Below are positions 1-10,823 of a stretch of DNA of 64,000 nt, one piece after another. Each line of letters starts with the position of its first letter. The stretch's first letter is position 1. The position numbers and the translations under genes were made by a program. The stretch comes from Pseudanabaenaceae cyanobacterium SKYG29 (GTDB lineage Bacteria; Cyanobacteriota; Cyanobacteriia; Pseudanabaenales; Pseudanabaenaceae). The notes beneath the pieces were generated by a model. The model had not been told where the DNA came from. It worked only from the letters and a program-made list of their open reading frames with translations, and searched no databases. Where the stretch lies: NCBI GenBank assembly GCA_025055675.1, contig JANWWT010000001.1:62001-126000 (forward strand), in the 5' to 3' direction.

Positions 1-5
1 CGGCT

Positions 6-75
6 CTCACCCCAGTCTGAGAATAAGGTATGCCTAATTATAGACTCACCCTAGTCTGAGAAGTAAGATATGCCT
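6..75. repeat. Imperfect direct repeat at the 3' end of the ABC ATPase gene
   Basis: Two copies of about 30 bases, at 6-35 and 45-75, share the core CAGTCTGAGAA / TAGTCTGAGAA and the ending ATGCCT. They differ by two substitutions and one extra base. The right copy encodes the last residues and stop codon of the minus-strand ABC ATPase gene. The left copy lies just beyond the stop, so the tail of the gene appears to have been duplicated. Confidence 0.6.
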
Positions 76-794
76 GCCTCGGTACCCAGATAGGCACTGA
101 TTACTTGGGGGTTTTCTTTGATTTCTGCGGGGGTGCCTAGAGCAATTAATTCCCCAAAATTCAACACCCCAATCCGATCGCAGACGGACATTACCAAAGG
201 GACATGGTGTTCAATCAACAAAATAGTCAAATTAAAACGCTGGCGTAAATCCTGGATCAAATTACTCAGCTCCAGCTTTTCCTTGGGATTCATACCTGCT
301 GCCGGTTCGTCCAACAACAACAACTGGGGCTGTACAGCCAAAGCTCTGGCTATTTCTAATCTCCTTTGCTCACCATAGGACAAGCTCCTGGCCGCCAAAT
401 GATAACGATCGCCTAAGCCCATCAACGCCAACAATTCCAGACTGGATTCCCGTACCTGCCTACTGGTCAAGTCCCGTCGCAGGTGATGACCAATCATCAC
501 ATTCTCCAACACTGACAACTCGCGAAATAGACGGATATTCTGAAATGTACGCGCCATACCCTTCTGGGCGAGGTGATAGGAACGATCGGTAGTGATGTCT
601 TCCCCGCGCAAAAACAAACGACCACTGCTTGGTTCTATAACCCCCGTAATGATATTGAAGAGGGTAGTTTTGCCCGCCCCATTGGGGCCAATGAGACCAA
701 AAATTTCCCCCGCCGCCACGACAAAGGAGACATCCTGGAGAGCAATTAGCCCCCCAAACCGACGGCTCACCTTGTCCAGCACCAATAAATCCAT
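51..794 (-). CDS. livG: ABC transporter ATP-binding protein, branched-chain/neutral amino acid type (LivG-like)
   Basis: This 247-residue protein is a complete ABC ATPase of the LivG class, which drives amino-acid or urea-type uptake together with LivHM permeases, LivF and a [11 protein letters not shown] binding protein. Visible motifs are Walker A GPNGAGKT (36-43), Q-loop Gln85, the signature LSYGEQ (138-143), Walker B ending in Asp162-Glu163 and the switch His196. The stretch GMARTFQNIRLF is typical of LivG rather than LivF. The partner genes are not in the window. A LivF gene could lie beyond the left edge, in the downstream direction. The substrate cannot be deduced from the ATPase alone. 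The gene diverges from dnaK. Confidence 0.9.
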   Translation of the reverse strand: MDLLVLDKVSRRFGGLIALQDVSFVVAAGEIFGLIGPNGAGKTTLFNIITGVIEPSSGRLFLRGEDITTDRSYHLAQKGMARTFQNIRLFRELSVLENVMIGHHLRRDLTSRQVRESSLELLALMGLGDRYHLAARSLSYGEQRRLEIARALAVQPQLLLLDEPAAGMNPKEKLELSNLIQDLRQRFNLTILLIEHHVPLVMSVCDRIGVLNFGELIALGTPAEIKENPQVISAYLGTEAGISYFSD

Positions 795-879
795 CCGTGA
801 CCTAGTCTAGGGTTCGGTAAATACTACCTGCAAGGGCGGCTTTGCAGGCTGTGTCTTGGGGGCAAAACTGGCTACCCTG

Positions 880-908
880 GTGACATGGGATTAGTTATCT
901 AATAATAT
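880..908 (+). promoter_or_regulatory. Candidate promoter of dnaK
   Basis: A -35-like GTGACA (880-885) and a -10-like TAATAT (903-908) are separated by 17 bases. They would place the transcript start only about 10 bases before the dnaK ATG, so this may be one of several starts or a chance match. A 6-bp hairpin (CTGCAA/TTGCAG, about 829-850) lies further upstream in the divergent region. Confidence 0.3.
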
Positions 909-924
909 TGGAGTAGGAAGCCTT

Positions 925-2811
925 ATGGCAAAAGTAGTAGGAATCGATCTAGGGACAACCAACTCAGTAGTCGCGGTCATGGAAGGGGGAAAGCCCACCG
1001 TAATTGCTAATGCAGAGGGCTTCCGAACTACTCCTTCTGTGGTTGCCTATACTAAAACTGGCGATCGGTTGGTGGGGCAGATCGCTAAGCGCCAAGCAGT
1101 GATTAACCCTGACAATACTTTTTACTCCGTGAAGCGCTTTATTGGTAGAAGGTATGATGAGGTCACCAATGAGGCTAAGCAGGTACCCTACAAGGTGGTC
1201 AGGGTGGGAGATAGTGTGCGCCTAGAAGCCCCCGCTGTCAATAAGCAGTTTGCTCCCGAAGAGATTTCCGCTCAAGTTTTGCGTAAGCTAGTCGATGATG
1301 CCAGTAAGTATTTAGGGGAAAAGGTCACCCAAGCGGTCATTACAGTACCTGCCTATTTCAACGACTCCCAAAGGCAAGCTACCAAGGACGCAGGCAAAAT
1401 TGCCGGAATAGAGGTGCTGCGGATTATCAATGAACCGACTGCTGCTGCCCTCGCCTATGGGTTAGACAGCCGCAAAAATGAAACAATCCTGGTGTTTGAC
1501 CTCGGTGGCGGTACGTTTGACGTGTCCATCCTGGAAGTGGGGGATGGGGTGTTTGAGGTGTTGGCTACTAGCGGGGACACCCACCTAGGGGGCGATGACT
1601 TTGACAAAAAGATTGTGGACTGGCTGGCTAACAACTTCCTGGCTAAAGAAGGTATTGACCTGCGCAAGGACAAACAAGCCCTGCAACGCCTGACTGAGGC
1701 AGCGGAAAAAGCCAAAATTGAACTCTCCAGTGTCACCCAGACGGAAATCAACTTGCCCTTTATTACTGCTGATGCCAACGGACCTAAGCACCTAGATGAA
1801 GTCCTGACCCGTGCTAAGTTTGAAGAATTGTGCTCAGATTTAATCGATCGTTGTCGTGGTCCTGTAGAGCAAGCCCTCAGGGATGCCAAGTTAGACAAGT
1901 CCAAGATCAGCGAAGTGGTATTGGTAGGTGGTTCGACGCGAATTCCTGCTATTCAAGAGCTAGTACGGCGGATGCTGGGCAAAGAGCCTAACCAAACTGT
2001 TAACCCCGACGAAGTGGTGGCAGTGGGGGCGGCTATCCAGGCAGGTGTACTAGCAGGGGAAGTAAAGGACATCCTCCTGTTGGACGTAACACCTCTATCC
2101 CTGGGTGTAGAAACCCTCGGTGGGGTGATGACCAAGATCATTCCCCGCAACACCACTATCCCCACCAAGAAGTCGGAGGTGTTCTCTACGGCAGTGGACG
2201 GTCAAACTAATGTGGAAATCCATGTCCTGCAAGGGGAGCGGGAGATGGCAGCAGACAACAAGAGCCTTGGTACCTTCCGCTTAGATGGAATTCCCCCTGC
2301 CCCCCGCGGTGTGCCCCAAATTGAGGTGACCTTTGACATTGATGCTAACGGTATTCTCTCGGTAACAGCAAAGGACAAGGGGACAGGGAAACAACAGTCG
2401 ATTACCATCACAGGTGCTTCTACCCTGGACAAAGCGGAGGTGGAAAGAATGGTACAAGAGGCAGAACGCAATGCTGAAGCCGATCGGCGCAAGCGGGAGC
2501 AGATCGAAACCAAGAACCAAGCTGATTCCCTCTGCTATCAAGCGGAAAAACAGCTTAAAGACTTCGCCGATAAGATCGACAGCGCCGATAAAAGTCGCAT
2601 TGAAGCCCTTGTCAAAGACCTGCGGGAAGCTATGAGCAAGGACGAACACGATCGGATCAAGTCTCTTAGCGAAACCCTGAAGAAGGAAGTGTACGAACTC
2701 AGTGCCAAGATGTACCAGCAATCCAGTGCCGATGTGTCGGGGTCTAGCTCTAGCAGCAGCTCCAGCAGTGACGGGGATGTGATCGACGCTGATTTCACTG
2801 AGTCCAAATAG
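925..2811 (+). CDS. dnaK: Chaperone DnaK (Hsp70)
   Basis: This 628-residue protein is a full-length Hsp70 ATPase that binds unfolded peptides in cycles driven by DnaJ and GrpE. The nucleotide-binding domain starts with GIDLGTTNS and contains the phosphate loops [11 protein letters not shown] and VGGSTRIP. The EEVD-like tail common in bacterial DnaK is present as DADFTESK. Length and sequence fit the essential cyanobacterial DnaK2 type, but that paralogue assignment is an inference. Just before the tail is a run of nine serines encoded by mixed AGC/TCT/TCC/AGT codons (2743-2769). The ATG is preceded by a GGAGTAGGAAG ribosome-binding stretch. A hairpin terminator follows. Confidence 0.98.
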   Translation: MAKVVGIDLGTTNSVVAVMEGGKPTVIANAEGFRTTPSVVAYTKTGDRLVGQIAKRQAVINPDNTFYSVKRFIGRRYDEVTNEAKQVPYKVVRVGDSVRLEAPAVNKQFAPEEISAQVLRKLVDDASKYLGEKVTQAVITVPAYFNDSQRQATKDAGKIAGIEVLRIINEPTAAALAYGLDSRKNETILVFDLGGGTFDVSILEVGDGVFEVLATSGDTHLGGDDFDKKIVDWLANNFLAKEGIDLRKDKQALQRLTEAAEKAKIELSSVTQTEINLPFITADANGPKHLDEVLTRAKFEELCSDLIDRCRGPVEQALRDAKLDKSKISEVVLVGGSTRIPAIQELVRRMLGKEPNQTVNPDEVVAVGAAIQAGVLAGEVKDILLLDVTPLSLGVETLGGVMTKIIPRNTTIPTKKSEVFSTAVDGQTNVEIHVLQGEREMAADNKSLGTFRLDGIPPAPRGVPQIEVTFDIDANGILSVTAKDKGTGKQQSITITGASTLDKAEVERMVQEAERNAEADRRKREQIETKNQADSLCYQAEKQLKDFADKIDSADKSRIEALVKDLREAMSKDEHDRIKSLSETLKKEVYELSAKMYQQSSADVSGSSSSSSSSSDGDVIDADFTESK

Positions 2812-2832
2812 TTTACTCCTGTAAAGTTGTGT

Positions 2833-2870
2833 ACTCCTCTATCGAGTCGGATGGGGGAGTTTTTACTTTT
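2833..2870 (+). terminator. Intrinsic terminator downstream of dnaK
   Basis: ACTCCTCT (2833-2840) can pair with GGGGGAGT (2853-2860) to form an 8-bp stem with two G-T wobbles and a 12-base loop. It is followed directly by a T run and a further T-rich stretch. It sits 22 bases after the dnaK stop and before ligA, so it would separate the two transcripts. Confidence 0.6.
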
Positions 2871-2882
2871 CCCTGGGTATAA

Positions 2883-4916
<2,034 letters not shown>

Positions 4917-4925
4917 ATTCCATCT

Positions 4926-5066
4926 ATGTCAACCCCATCGGATAGCTTTCTCAAATTAGCCATGCGCAACATGGTTGCCAAAAGTGGCACCTCCCTTAAA
5001 CATTTCTTCCTCACCACGATCGGCGTAGTAACAGTACTCTTAGGCTTGGCGATTTTATTCCACTGA
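4926..5066 (+). CDS. Small membrane protein, DUF3285-like
   Basis: This is a 46-residue open frame. An amphipathic N-terminal part (SFLKLAMRNMVAKSG) is followed by one hydrophobic segment (about residues 27-44) ending at His46. The pattern matches the short cyanobacterial family I know as DUF3285 (KLAMRNMV...HFFLTT..G); no search was run. The gene starts 9 bases after ligA stops. Its TGA overlaps the ATG of ybeY by one base (TGATG), so translation is probably coupled. Function is unknown. A role tied to ribosome or RNA maturation is only suggested by the link to ybeY. Confidence 0.75.
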   Translation: MSTPSDSFLKLAMRNMVAKSGTSLKHFFLTTIGVVTVLLGLAILFH

Positions 5067-5506
5067 TGACTGTGTATGTGGAAACCCTAGTGCCTCTTCC
5101 TGAGCCTATACCAGAAGAGAGATGGCAGATTTGGTTAGAGCGGTGGGGGGAAGTGATGGGCATCAACGATCGGGATTGGGAGCTAACCATTCGTCTCACC
5201 GATGACGGGGAAATACAAGCACTGAATCGGCAATACCGTGGTCAAGACTGCCCCACTGATGTATTATCCTTCCCAGTAGAGCCATTGCCTGTAGTCGTGG
5301 AACCCCGTTACCTTGGTGATATTGTCATCTCTGTCCCCACAGCCCAACGGCAAGCTCAAAACCGCTCTTTACTCTGGGAAATCGTTTGGTTAGCAAGTCA
5401 TGGCTTTTTGCATCTACTGGGCTGGGACCACCCTGACGAAGAGAGCCTAGAAAAGATGTGGGCACAACAGGAAACCCTCATGCAAGCTATAGCGCTGTAT
5501 GGATAA
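5066..5506 (+). CDS. ybeY: Endoribonuclease YbeY (16S rRNA maturation)
   Basis: This 146-residue metalloprotein belongs to the YbeY/UPF0054 family, which acts in 16S rRNA 3'-end maturation and ribosome quality control. The zinc-binding signature is intact as HGFLHLLGWDH, with three histidines spaced as H-x3-H-x5-H. The gene sits between a coupled 46-residue membrane protein gene and dgkA. It overlaps dgkA by 8 bases, and the ybeY-dgkA order is common in bacteria. Length is normal for the family. Confidence 0.96.
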   Translation: MTVYVETLVPLPEPIPEERWQIWLERWGEVMGINDRDWELTIRLTDDGEIQALNRQYRGQDCPTDVLSFPVEPLPVVVEPRYLGDIVISVPTAQRQAQNRSLLWEIVWLASHGFLHLLGWDHPDEESLEKMWAQQETLMQAIALYG

Positions 5507-5909
5507 ACCTTTAGAGCGTCCCCCTTCCCTCACGGTGGCGGAGAATGTCTGGGCGAGTTTTCGGTTTGCTTGGGCGGGTATCTGTTACACTTTCCGTACC
5601 CAGCGCAACTTCCGCATCCAAACCGCTATCGCCATTGTTGCTCTCTGCCTTTCCCTCTATCTCCATCTGTCAGCCCTGAAGTTTTTGTGCGTTTGCCTGA
5701 CGATCGTGGCGGTCCTTGCCCTCGAACTCCTCAATACAGCAATTGAAGCAGTAGTGGACTTGACGATTGGCAAAACTTTCCATCCCCTCGCCAAAACTGC
5801 CAAAGACTGTAGTGCGGGCGCTGTGTTGGTAGCGGCTGTTGGTTCCGTAATTGTAGCTGTGGTTCTATTTCTGCCCGCCTTGGCGGCACACCTGGGCTTT
5901 ACGCCTTGA
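5499..5909 (+). CDS. dgkA: Diacylglycerol kinase / undecaprenol kinase DgkA
   Basis: This 136-residue integral membrane kinase has three hydrophobic segments and the family signature around ELLNTAIEAVVDL, with the acidic residues that hold Mg-ATP. Gram-positive members phosphorylate undecaprenol and proteobacterial ones phosphorylate diacylglycerol. The sequence alone does not settle which applies here. The start overlaps the end of ybeY in a different frame (ATGGATAA), which favours coupled translation. Confidence 0.92.
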   Translation: MDKPLERPPSLTVAENVWASFRFAWAGICYTFRTQRNFRIQTAIAIVALCLSLYLHLSALKFLCVCLTIVAVLALELLNTAIEAVVDLTIGKTFHPLAKTAKDCSAGAVLVAAVGSVIVAVVLFLPALAAHLGFTP

Positions 5910-5949
5910 CCCCCCAGGAAACCTAACTGGTATCATAGGTAGCTACCTA
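5906..5949 (+). promoter_or_regulatory. Candidate ilvE promoter with overlapping perfect palindrome
   Basis: TTGACC (5906-5911), a 19-base spacer and TATCAT (5931-5936) preceded by TGG look like an extended -10 promoter. Overlapping the -10 and covering the likely start site is a perfect 14-bp palindrome, TAGGTAGCTACCTA (5936-5949). It ends 14 bases before the ATG, where it could be bound by a repressor. Confidence 0.45.
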
Positions 5950-5963
5950 GAGCTGGTAATTCT

Positions 5964-6893
5964 ATGTCCCAACAGTATGCCTACCTGCGGGGGGAGTTTG
6001 TGCCCCTGGAAAATGCCAATATCAATATCCGTACCCATGCCTTTCTCTACGGTACAGCGGTGTTCGAGGGGATTAAAGCCTATTGGTTGCCCGAAACGCA
6101 AGAGATGGCAATTTTTCGGCTGTTCGACCACTATCGCCGGCTGTGCCACAGTAGTCAGATCCTACACCTGGAGTTGACCCTCTCCCTTGATGCTATGGTG
6201 GACATCACTCTGCAACTAGTGCAGAAAAATCAATGCCGCCAAGATACCTATATCCGCCCGATCGTGTACAAGGCTGACCTGCGCATTGGCCCCATTCTCA
6301 AGGTACCTGAGACGAAAGATGACTTCTGTCTGTTTACGGTGCCGATGGCGGGCTATCTGGATACGCAAAAGGGCATTCACGTGGGTGTTTCTCCCTGGCG
6401 ACGCATAGATGACAACTCTATTCCTGCCCGCGCCAAAGTGAACGGTGCCTATGTCAACACAGCTCTAGCCAAGACTGATGGTGCTCTCTGCGGGTTTGAC
6501 GACGTAGTGGTGCTGACCCAGGAAGGTCATGTGGCGGAAGGGAGTGCCATGAACTTGTTTTTAGTACGCAACGGTCAGCTGATCACTAGCCCTGTCTCCG
6601 ACAATATCCTGGAAGGAATCACCCGCCACAGTGTCATCGAACTCGCCGAGCGGGAATTGGGTATTATCACCCTCTGCCGCCCCATCGATCGCACGGAACT
6701 CTATATTGCTGACGAAGCCTTTTTTGTTGGTACTGCTACGGAAGTTGCTCCTATTACCAAATTCGACCATCGCCCAGTGGGGAGCGGTACAGTGGGGGAA
6801 ATCACCAAACAGATTCAAGACCTGTACAGCAAAACAGTGCACGGACTCCTACCCCAGTACGAACAGTGGGTGACTAGGGTGAAGGTGGTGTAA
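5964..6893 (+). CDS. ilvE: Branched-chain amino acid aminotransferase
   Basis: This 309-residue class IV PLP aminotransferase performs the last step of valine, leucine and isoleucine synthesis, moving an amino group from glutamate to the 2-keto acid. Lys158 in RAKVNGAYVN is the PLP-binding lysine. The N-terminal YGTAVFEGIKAYW and the phosphate-binding part near GTATEVAPI are typical of IlvE. Its last 20 bases overlap the 3' end of the convergent M16 peptidase gene. A palindrome sits in its likely promoter. Confidence 0.95.
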   Translation: MSQQYAYLRGEFVPLENANINIRTHAFLYGTAVFEGIKAYWLPETQEMAIFRLFDHYRRLCHSSQILHLELTLSLDAMVDITLQLVQKNQCRQDTYIRPIVYKADLRIGPILKVPETKDDFCLFTVPMAGYLDTQKGIHVGVSPWRRIDDNSIPARAKVNGAYVNTALAKTDGALCGFDDVVVLTQEGHVAEGSAMNLFLVRNGQLITSPVSDNILEGITRHSVIELAERELGIITLCRPIDRTELYIADEAFFVGTATEVAPITKFDHRPVGSGTVGEITKQIQDLYSKTVHGLLPQYEQWVTRVKVV

Positions 6894-9612
6894 CAGTGAC
6901 AATCAACAACTGATCGGGTTGCAGCAATGTGCGGGCTACTTCATTAACTTGGGCTAGGGAGATGTTTTGCAAGCGCTGGGGAAACTGATAAAAATCCCCC
7001 CTGGGCAGTCCATAGATTTCGTCAGTGAGAATGACCTGGGCTAAACCACTGGGGTCTGCCAGATCGACGGGGAAGTTGTTGATCAGGGTATTTTTGGCTG
7101 CCTCTAGTTCACTAGCTGTAATCCCTTCCCGCTGCACCTGCCGCAGCAGAGTTAAAGTACTGCCGATCGCCCGTTCCACATCCTGGGGATTGGTCTGCAT
7201 TTGCACGATGAATGTCCCCCCCTTTTGTCCCGCCTGGAACTGACTATAGATACCGTAGGTCAACCCCTGCCGATCGCGGATTTCTGTCCCCAAGCGACTG
7301 GAGAGAGTGTCACCTCCTAGAACCTGGTTCAACAACAAAGCTGGGTGATAACGGGGGTCAGTGCGCCGAATCCCAGGATGCCCTAGTATAGTCACTGCCT
7401 GGGTCTTGCCCGCTAACGGTATAGTTTTGTAGGTCAACTGCTGGGGATAGGGTACTGCTGGCAATTCAGTCTTGTCTGCTGCTTGACCCCGTTCCCACTC
7501 TCGAAAGAGCATTTGCAACTGGCGCTTGGTTGCTTCTAGGTCAAAGTCCCCCACCATTACAATCGTTGTCCGTTCAGGGCGATAGTATTGTTGATAAAAG
7601 TTGAGGACATCCGATCGGGTAATCGCTGCCAGAGTTTCTGCTGTGCGCATGGGATGAAAAGGATGCCCAGGGGGATAAAGCAACTGCTGAAATGTACGCC
7701 GCGCCAAGCTGCTAGGACTATCCAGTTCCGCTTTGAGATTGACTAGATTGCGTTGACGGCTCAGTTCTAACTCCCGCTCAGGGAAAGTAGCTTTTTGCAA
7801 CACCTCTGCCAATTGCTTGAGTAACACAGGGGCATCTTCCCGTAGAGCCACACCACTAATACTGACCCCTTCCCGCGCTGCACTGAAACTCAAACTTGCC
7901 CCCCGCCGCTCCAGTTCCCTTGCCAGAGTGAGAGCATCCGCTGTCCTAGTCCCATTGCGGAGATTTTGTGCCACTAAACTGGCCAACCCCGCCTTCTCCT
8001 CTGGGTCTAGCCCTGTGCCCGCCCGAATATTGCCCGCGATCGTGACACTAGGAGAACTGCGGTCGGTCAACAACAAAAACGTCAAGCCATTGTCCAGGAT
8101 GAACTTCTCTGGCAAGCGAGGGTCAGTGACAGGACTGCGTTGGAAAGCACCGGCAGGCAAATACCTCCTCACTTCTTTGGGGTCAACAGGGGTAGAAGGA
8201 GCATAGCCACTGTGCTGTATAGAGGGTGCACCACCCCCTCCTCCCGCTGTGACCACTGTCGGTTCAAAGTAGCCCACGATCGGTTTTTGGAAATACCTTT
8301 GTGCTACCCGTTGTACATCCTTGACCGTCACCTGGGCGAGCAGCTGGAGATATTTTTCACTAAAGCGATAGTCCCCCGCCACCGCTTGGTTGTAACCCAA
8401 TTGAAAGCCCTGCCCCCGAATGTTCCGGTTGCTGAGAATATAGTTTGCCCGTATTTGACTCTTGGCATCGTTGAGTTCTTCTAGAGTAATCCCCCCCTCC
8501 TGTACCCGTTTAACCTCAGTTAGAATGCCCTGACGCACCTCATCTAAACTTTTGCCCGGCGCGGGAGTAGCACTAAAAAAATACCAACCCGTCGTCTTCA
8601 TAGTAGAAGCATTGCCACTGACATTGCTGGCGATGCCAGTTTGTACCAAAGCCTGATAGAGGCGGGAAGACCTACCCCCCGTCAATACCGTATCTAAAAC
8701 ATCGATCGCTGCTGTGTCAGGGTCAGTCAAAGTCGGCAGATTAGGAAACACCATCTGCAAAAAGGGATTGCTGCCCGGTTCGCGCACAACGATCGGTTCC
8801 TGGGGATAACCCACTGCCTGATTACCACGATATTCTGGGGGTTCAGGGGCTGGCGGCAACTTAATCTGCCCAAAAATGTCCTTGATTCGCGTGAGGGTTT
8901 GTTCAACATCCACATCCCCAACCACGACCAGGGTAGCCCGATCGGGGCGATAAAAAGTGCGGTAGTGCTGCTGCAAATCTGCCACTGTGAAGCGCTCGAC
9001 ATCCTCCCGATTGCCAATCACCATCCAGCCATAGGGAGAGTTCGGATAGGCTGCTGCCATCACACGGCGATACAACCGCGTACCAGGATTATTGTTATTC
9101 CCATCCAGTTCTGATAACACCACCGTCCGTTCACTTTGCAACGCCTCTTCATTAACCAAAGCGTTGACCATCCGATCGGCTTCTAGCTCCAACAGCGCCT
9201 CTAGTTTGTCTTTGCCCACCACACCGTAGTAAGCCGTCACATCGTAACTAGTAAAAGCATTGGAATCACTGCCCAAAGCATTAAACAATCTGCCAAACTG
9301 AATGGGACGACTGCGGGTGCCCTTGAACAACAAATGCTCCAACTGATGGGAAATGCCCGTGATACCAGGACGCTCATTGCGAGAACCGACGGGGTACCAC
9401 ACCTGTACTGTCACCACAGGCGCACTATGGACAGGCTTAAGTAAAACGGTCAATCCATTAGCCAACACAGCTTTGCGCACATCTGTTAGCACATCCGCAG
9501 TTTGCGTCTGGGAGGCTTCTGCTCGCCAATGCATCATAGAAATTCCTGGTAAATAATGTAAGCCAACCACCGCAAGGGTAAGCACCAACACGCCCGCAGC
9601 CCACCTAATCAT
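6874..9612 (-). CDS. Fused two-repeat M16 family zinc metallopeptidase, exported
   Basis: This 912-residue protein joins two M16 peptidase units. The first carries the inverted zinc motif HQLEH (89-93), the second lacks it. This is the arrangement of an active and an inactive half forming one clamshell, as in fused insulinase/pitrilysin relatives. An N-terminal hydrophobic segment (about residues 4-24) suggests export or membrane anchoring. It probably degrades small peptides outside the cytoplasm; the substrate is unknown. A poly-glycine linker (GGGGG, about residue 465) joins the halves. It lies downstream of the flavoprotein gene but has its own good promoter. Confidence 0.93.
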   Translation of the reverse strand: MIRWAAGVLVLTLAVVGLHYLPGISMMHWRAEASQTQTADVLTDVRKAVLANGLTVLLKPVHSAPVVTVQVWYPVGSRNERPGITGISHQLEHLLFKGTRSRPIQFGRLFNALGSDSNAFTSYDVTAYYGVVGKDKLEALLELEADRMVNALVNEEALQSERTVVLSELDGNNNNPGTRLYRRVMAAAYPNSPYGWMVIGNREDVERFTVADLQQHYRTFYRPDRATLVVVGDVDVEQTLTRIKDIFGQIKLPPAPEPPEYRGNQAVGYPQEPIVVREPGSNPFLQMVFPNLPTLTDPDTAAIDVLDTVLTGGRSSRLYQALVQTGIASNVSGNASTMKTTGWYFFSATPAPGKSLDEVRQGILTEVKRVQEGGITLEELNDAKSQIRANYILSNRNIRGQGFQLGYNQAVAGDYRFSEKYLQLLAQVTVKDVQRVAQRYFQKPIVGYFEPTVVTAGGGGGAPSIQHSGYAPSTPVDPKEVRRYLPAGAFQRSPVTDPRLPEKFILDNGLTFLLLTDRSSPSVTIAGNIRAGTGLDPEEKAGLASLVAQNLRNGTRTADALTLARELERRGASLSFSAAREGVSISGVALREDAPVLLKQLAEVLQKATFPERELELSRQRNLVNLKAELDSPSSLARRTFQQLLYPPGHPFHPMRTAETLAAITRSDVLNFYQQYYRPERTTIVMVGDFDLEATKRQLQMLFREWERGQAADKTELPAVPYPQQLTYKTIPLAGKTQAVTILGHPGIRRTDPRYHPALLLNQVLGGDTLSSRLGTEIRDRQGLTYGIYSQFQAGQKGGTFIVQMQTNPQDVERAIGSTLTLLRQVQREGITASELEAAKNTLINNFPVDLADPSGLAQVILTDEIYGLPRGDFYQFPQRLQNISLAQVNEVARTLLQPDQLLIVTVTPPSP

Positions 9613-9637
9613 CGTCCTTGCCAGTATTGCCTAGCCT

Positions 9638-9666
9638 ATTATACGCAACCATAAAAACGCCGTCTA
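9638..9666 (-). promoter_or_regulatory. Sigma70-type promoter of the M16 peptidase gene
   Basis: On the minus strand, TAGACG (9666-9661) and a consensus TATAAT (9643-9638) are separated by 17 bases. The transcript would start about 20 bases before the peptidase ATG. The -35 box overlaps the stop codon of the upstream flavoprotein gene, so the two genes need not form a single operon. Confidence 0.6.
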
Positions 9667-10671
9667 AAGTATGCGGGCACTGATAATCTCTTCTGCGGCA
9701 TGGATACCAGAGAGAAAAGCACTTTCTATCCCCTGTCCTGCCAACCAATCCCCTGCCAGAAATAGAGGGAGAGGGCGATAGGAAGCCAGGCTCGGTACCT
9801 CCAAAGCTTGTTTAACGCGACTATAACGCCAGCGATGTACCTGCCACCAATCGGGTTTAGCCATTTGGGATGTCAACAAATGTCCTAGTTCCTCTAGCAT
9901 CAATTCTCCTACTTTCCCCAGGTCAGCAGCACCTTGGTGGGCAAGGGCAAAATCCGGAGTACTGTGGATAACTAGCGAGGGATAGGGAGGTGTGGCTTGT
10001 TTGGTGCTGTTGTAGTAGAGGTACTGAATTACCTGGTGATCACGGCATTCCAAAATTTCCCAATCCGAAGGAAGCAGCCGCTGACTGTGATAGCCGCAGA
10101 GGAGAGTTATAGTGCTCTGGTAGACCGCAGTTGCCAGGGAACTTAACACCTCAGGATGGAAAGACAGAGCATAGGCTAATAGGTCATGGCTTTGGGGAGC
10201 AGGGGGGGTCATCACTAACACATCTGCCCAGAATTCCCCTTTATCTGTGAACAACTGCCACCGATCGTTATTTACCTTGATTTCCTTGACTTTGGTATTG
10301 AGGTGAATTTTCTGGTCTTGGGCAAGGTCTTTGGCAATGGCAGTGATCCCCTGGGGCGAAGCAAAAAAGGGACTATCTTCCTGTTGGTTAGCTAAGCCGT
10401 GGACGGATAAAAGAAACCGCCTGTCTGTCCAGCGTTGGAGGATACCGCGACTGATGAGGGATTCCACCCAGGCATTGTAACGGGGGTCAGTGCCCCTAGT
10501 AACGCAGGGCAGTCCATGGTCTAGCCAGGTACCCTGGGCACGCCGGGTAGCAACTCTGCCTCCTACTCCCGCTGATTTCTCCAGGATAGTGGCACTAATA
10601 CCTGCCTGCCTCAGGCGTACACCACAGGCTAAGCCCGCCATACCAGCACCAACTATAACTACTTCTTTCAT
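9664..10671 (-). CDS. FAD-dependent oxidoreductase, renalase-like
   Basis: This 335-residue flavoprotein has an N-terminal Rossmann motif (GAGMAGLACG, about 8-17) followed by the flavin contact GGRVATRR. It also has a C-terminal FAD-binding segment (LAGDWLAGQGIESAFLSG). Length and layout match bacterial renalase-like NAD(P)/FAD amine oxidoreductases. Known relatives oxidise isomers of NAD(P)H; whether this one does is an inference. No signal peptide is seen. It lies upstream of the M16 gene on the same strand. Confidence 0.85.
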   Translation of the reverse strand: MKEVVIVGAGMAGLACGVRLRQAGISATILEKSAGVGGRVATRRAQGTWLDHGLPCVTRGTDPRYNAWVESLISRGILQRWTDRRFLLSVHGLANQQEDSPFFASPQGITAIAKDLAQDQKIHLNTKVKEIKVNNDRWQLFTDKGEFWADVLVMTPPAPQSHDLLAYALSFHPEVLSSLATAVYQSTITLLCGYHSQRLLPSDWEILECRDHQVIQYLYYNSTKQATPPYPSLVIHSTPDFALAHQGAADLGKVGELMLEELGHLLTSQMAKPDWWQVHRWRYSRVKQALEVPSLASYRPLPLFLAGDWLAGQGIESAFLSGIHAAEEIISARIL

Positions 10672-10756
10672 CGGAGAGGGATTTCTACCCCTAGGAGTAT
10701 GCCTGCTCTGTTACTTTAGCAAAATATTGAAAGGGATGGTGATGGCATCCTGCTCA

Positions 10757-10774
10757 CTAGGTACAGTTACCTAG
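10757..10774. promoter_or_regulatory. Inverted repeat upstream of the folate-type transporter
   Basis: CTAGGTA and TACCTAG are perfect 7-bp arms around CAGT. The site lies 50 bases before the transporter ATG and just upstream of an AT-rich -10-like stretch (TTTAATATT). The arms resemble those of the palindrome before ilvE, but the centre is longer. It is a candidate operator. Confidence 0.4.
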
Positions 10775-10823
10775 GGCTTTGGGGATTGTGATTTAATATT
10801 GTAAAGGTTTTTTAATACTCCCT

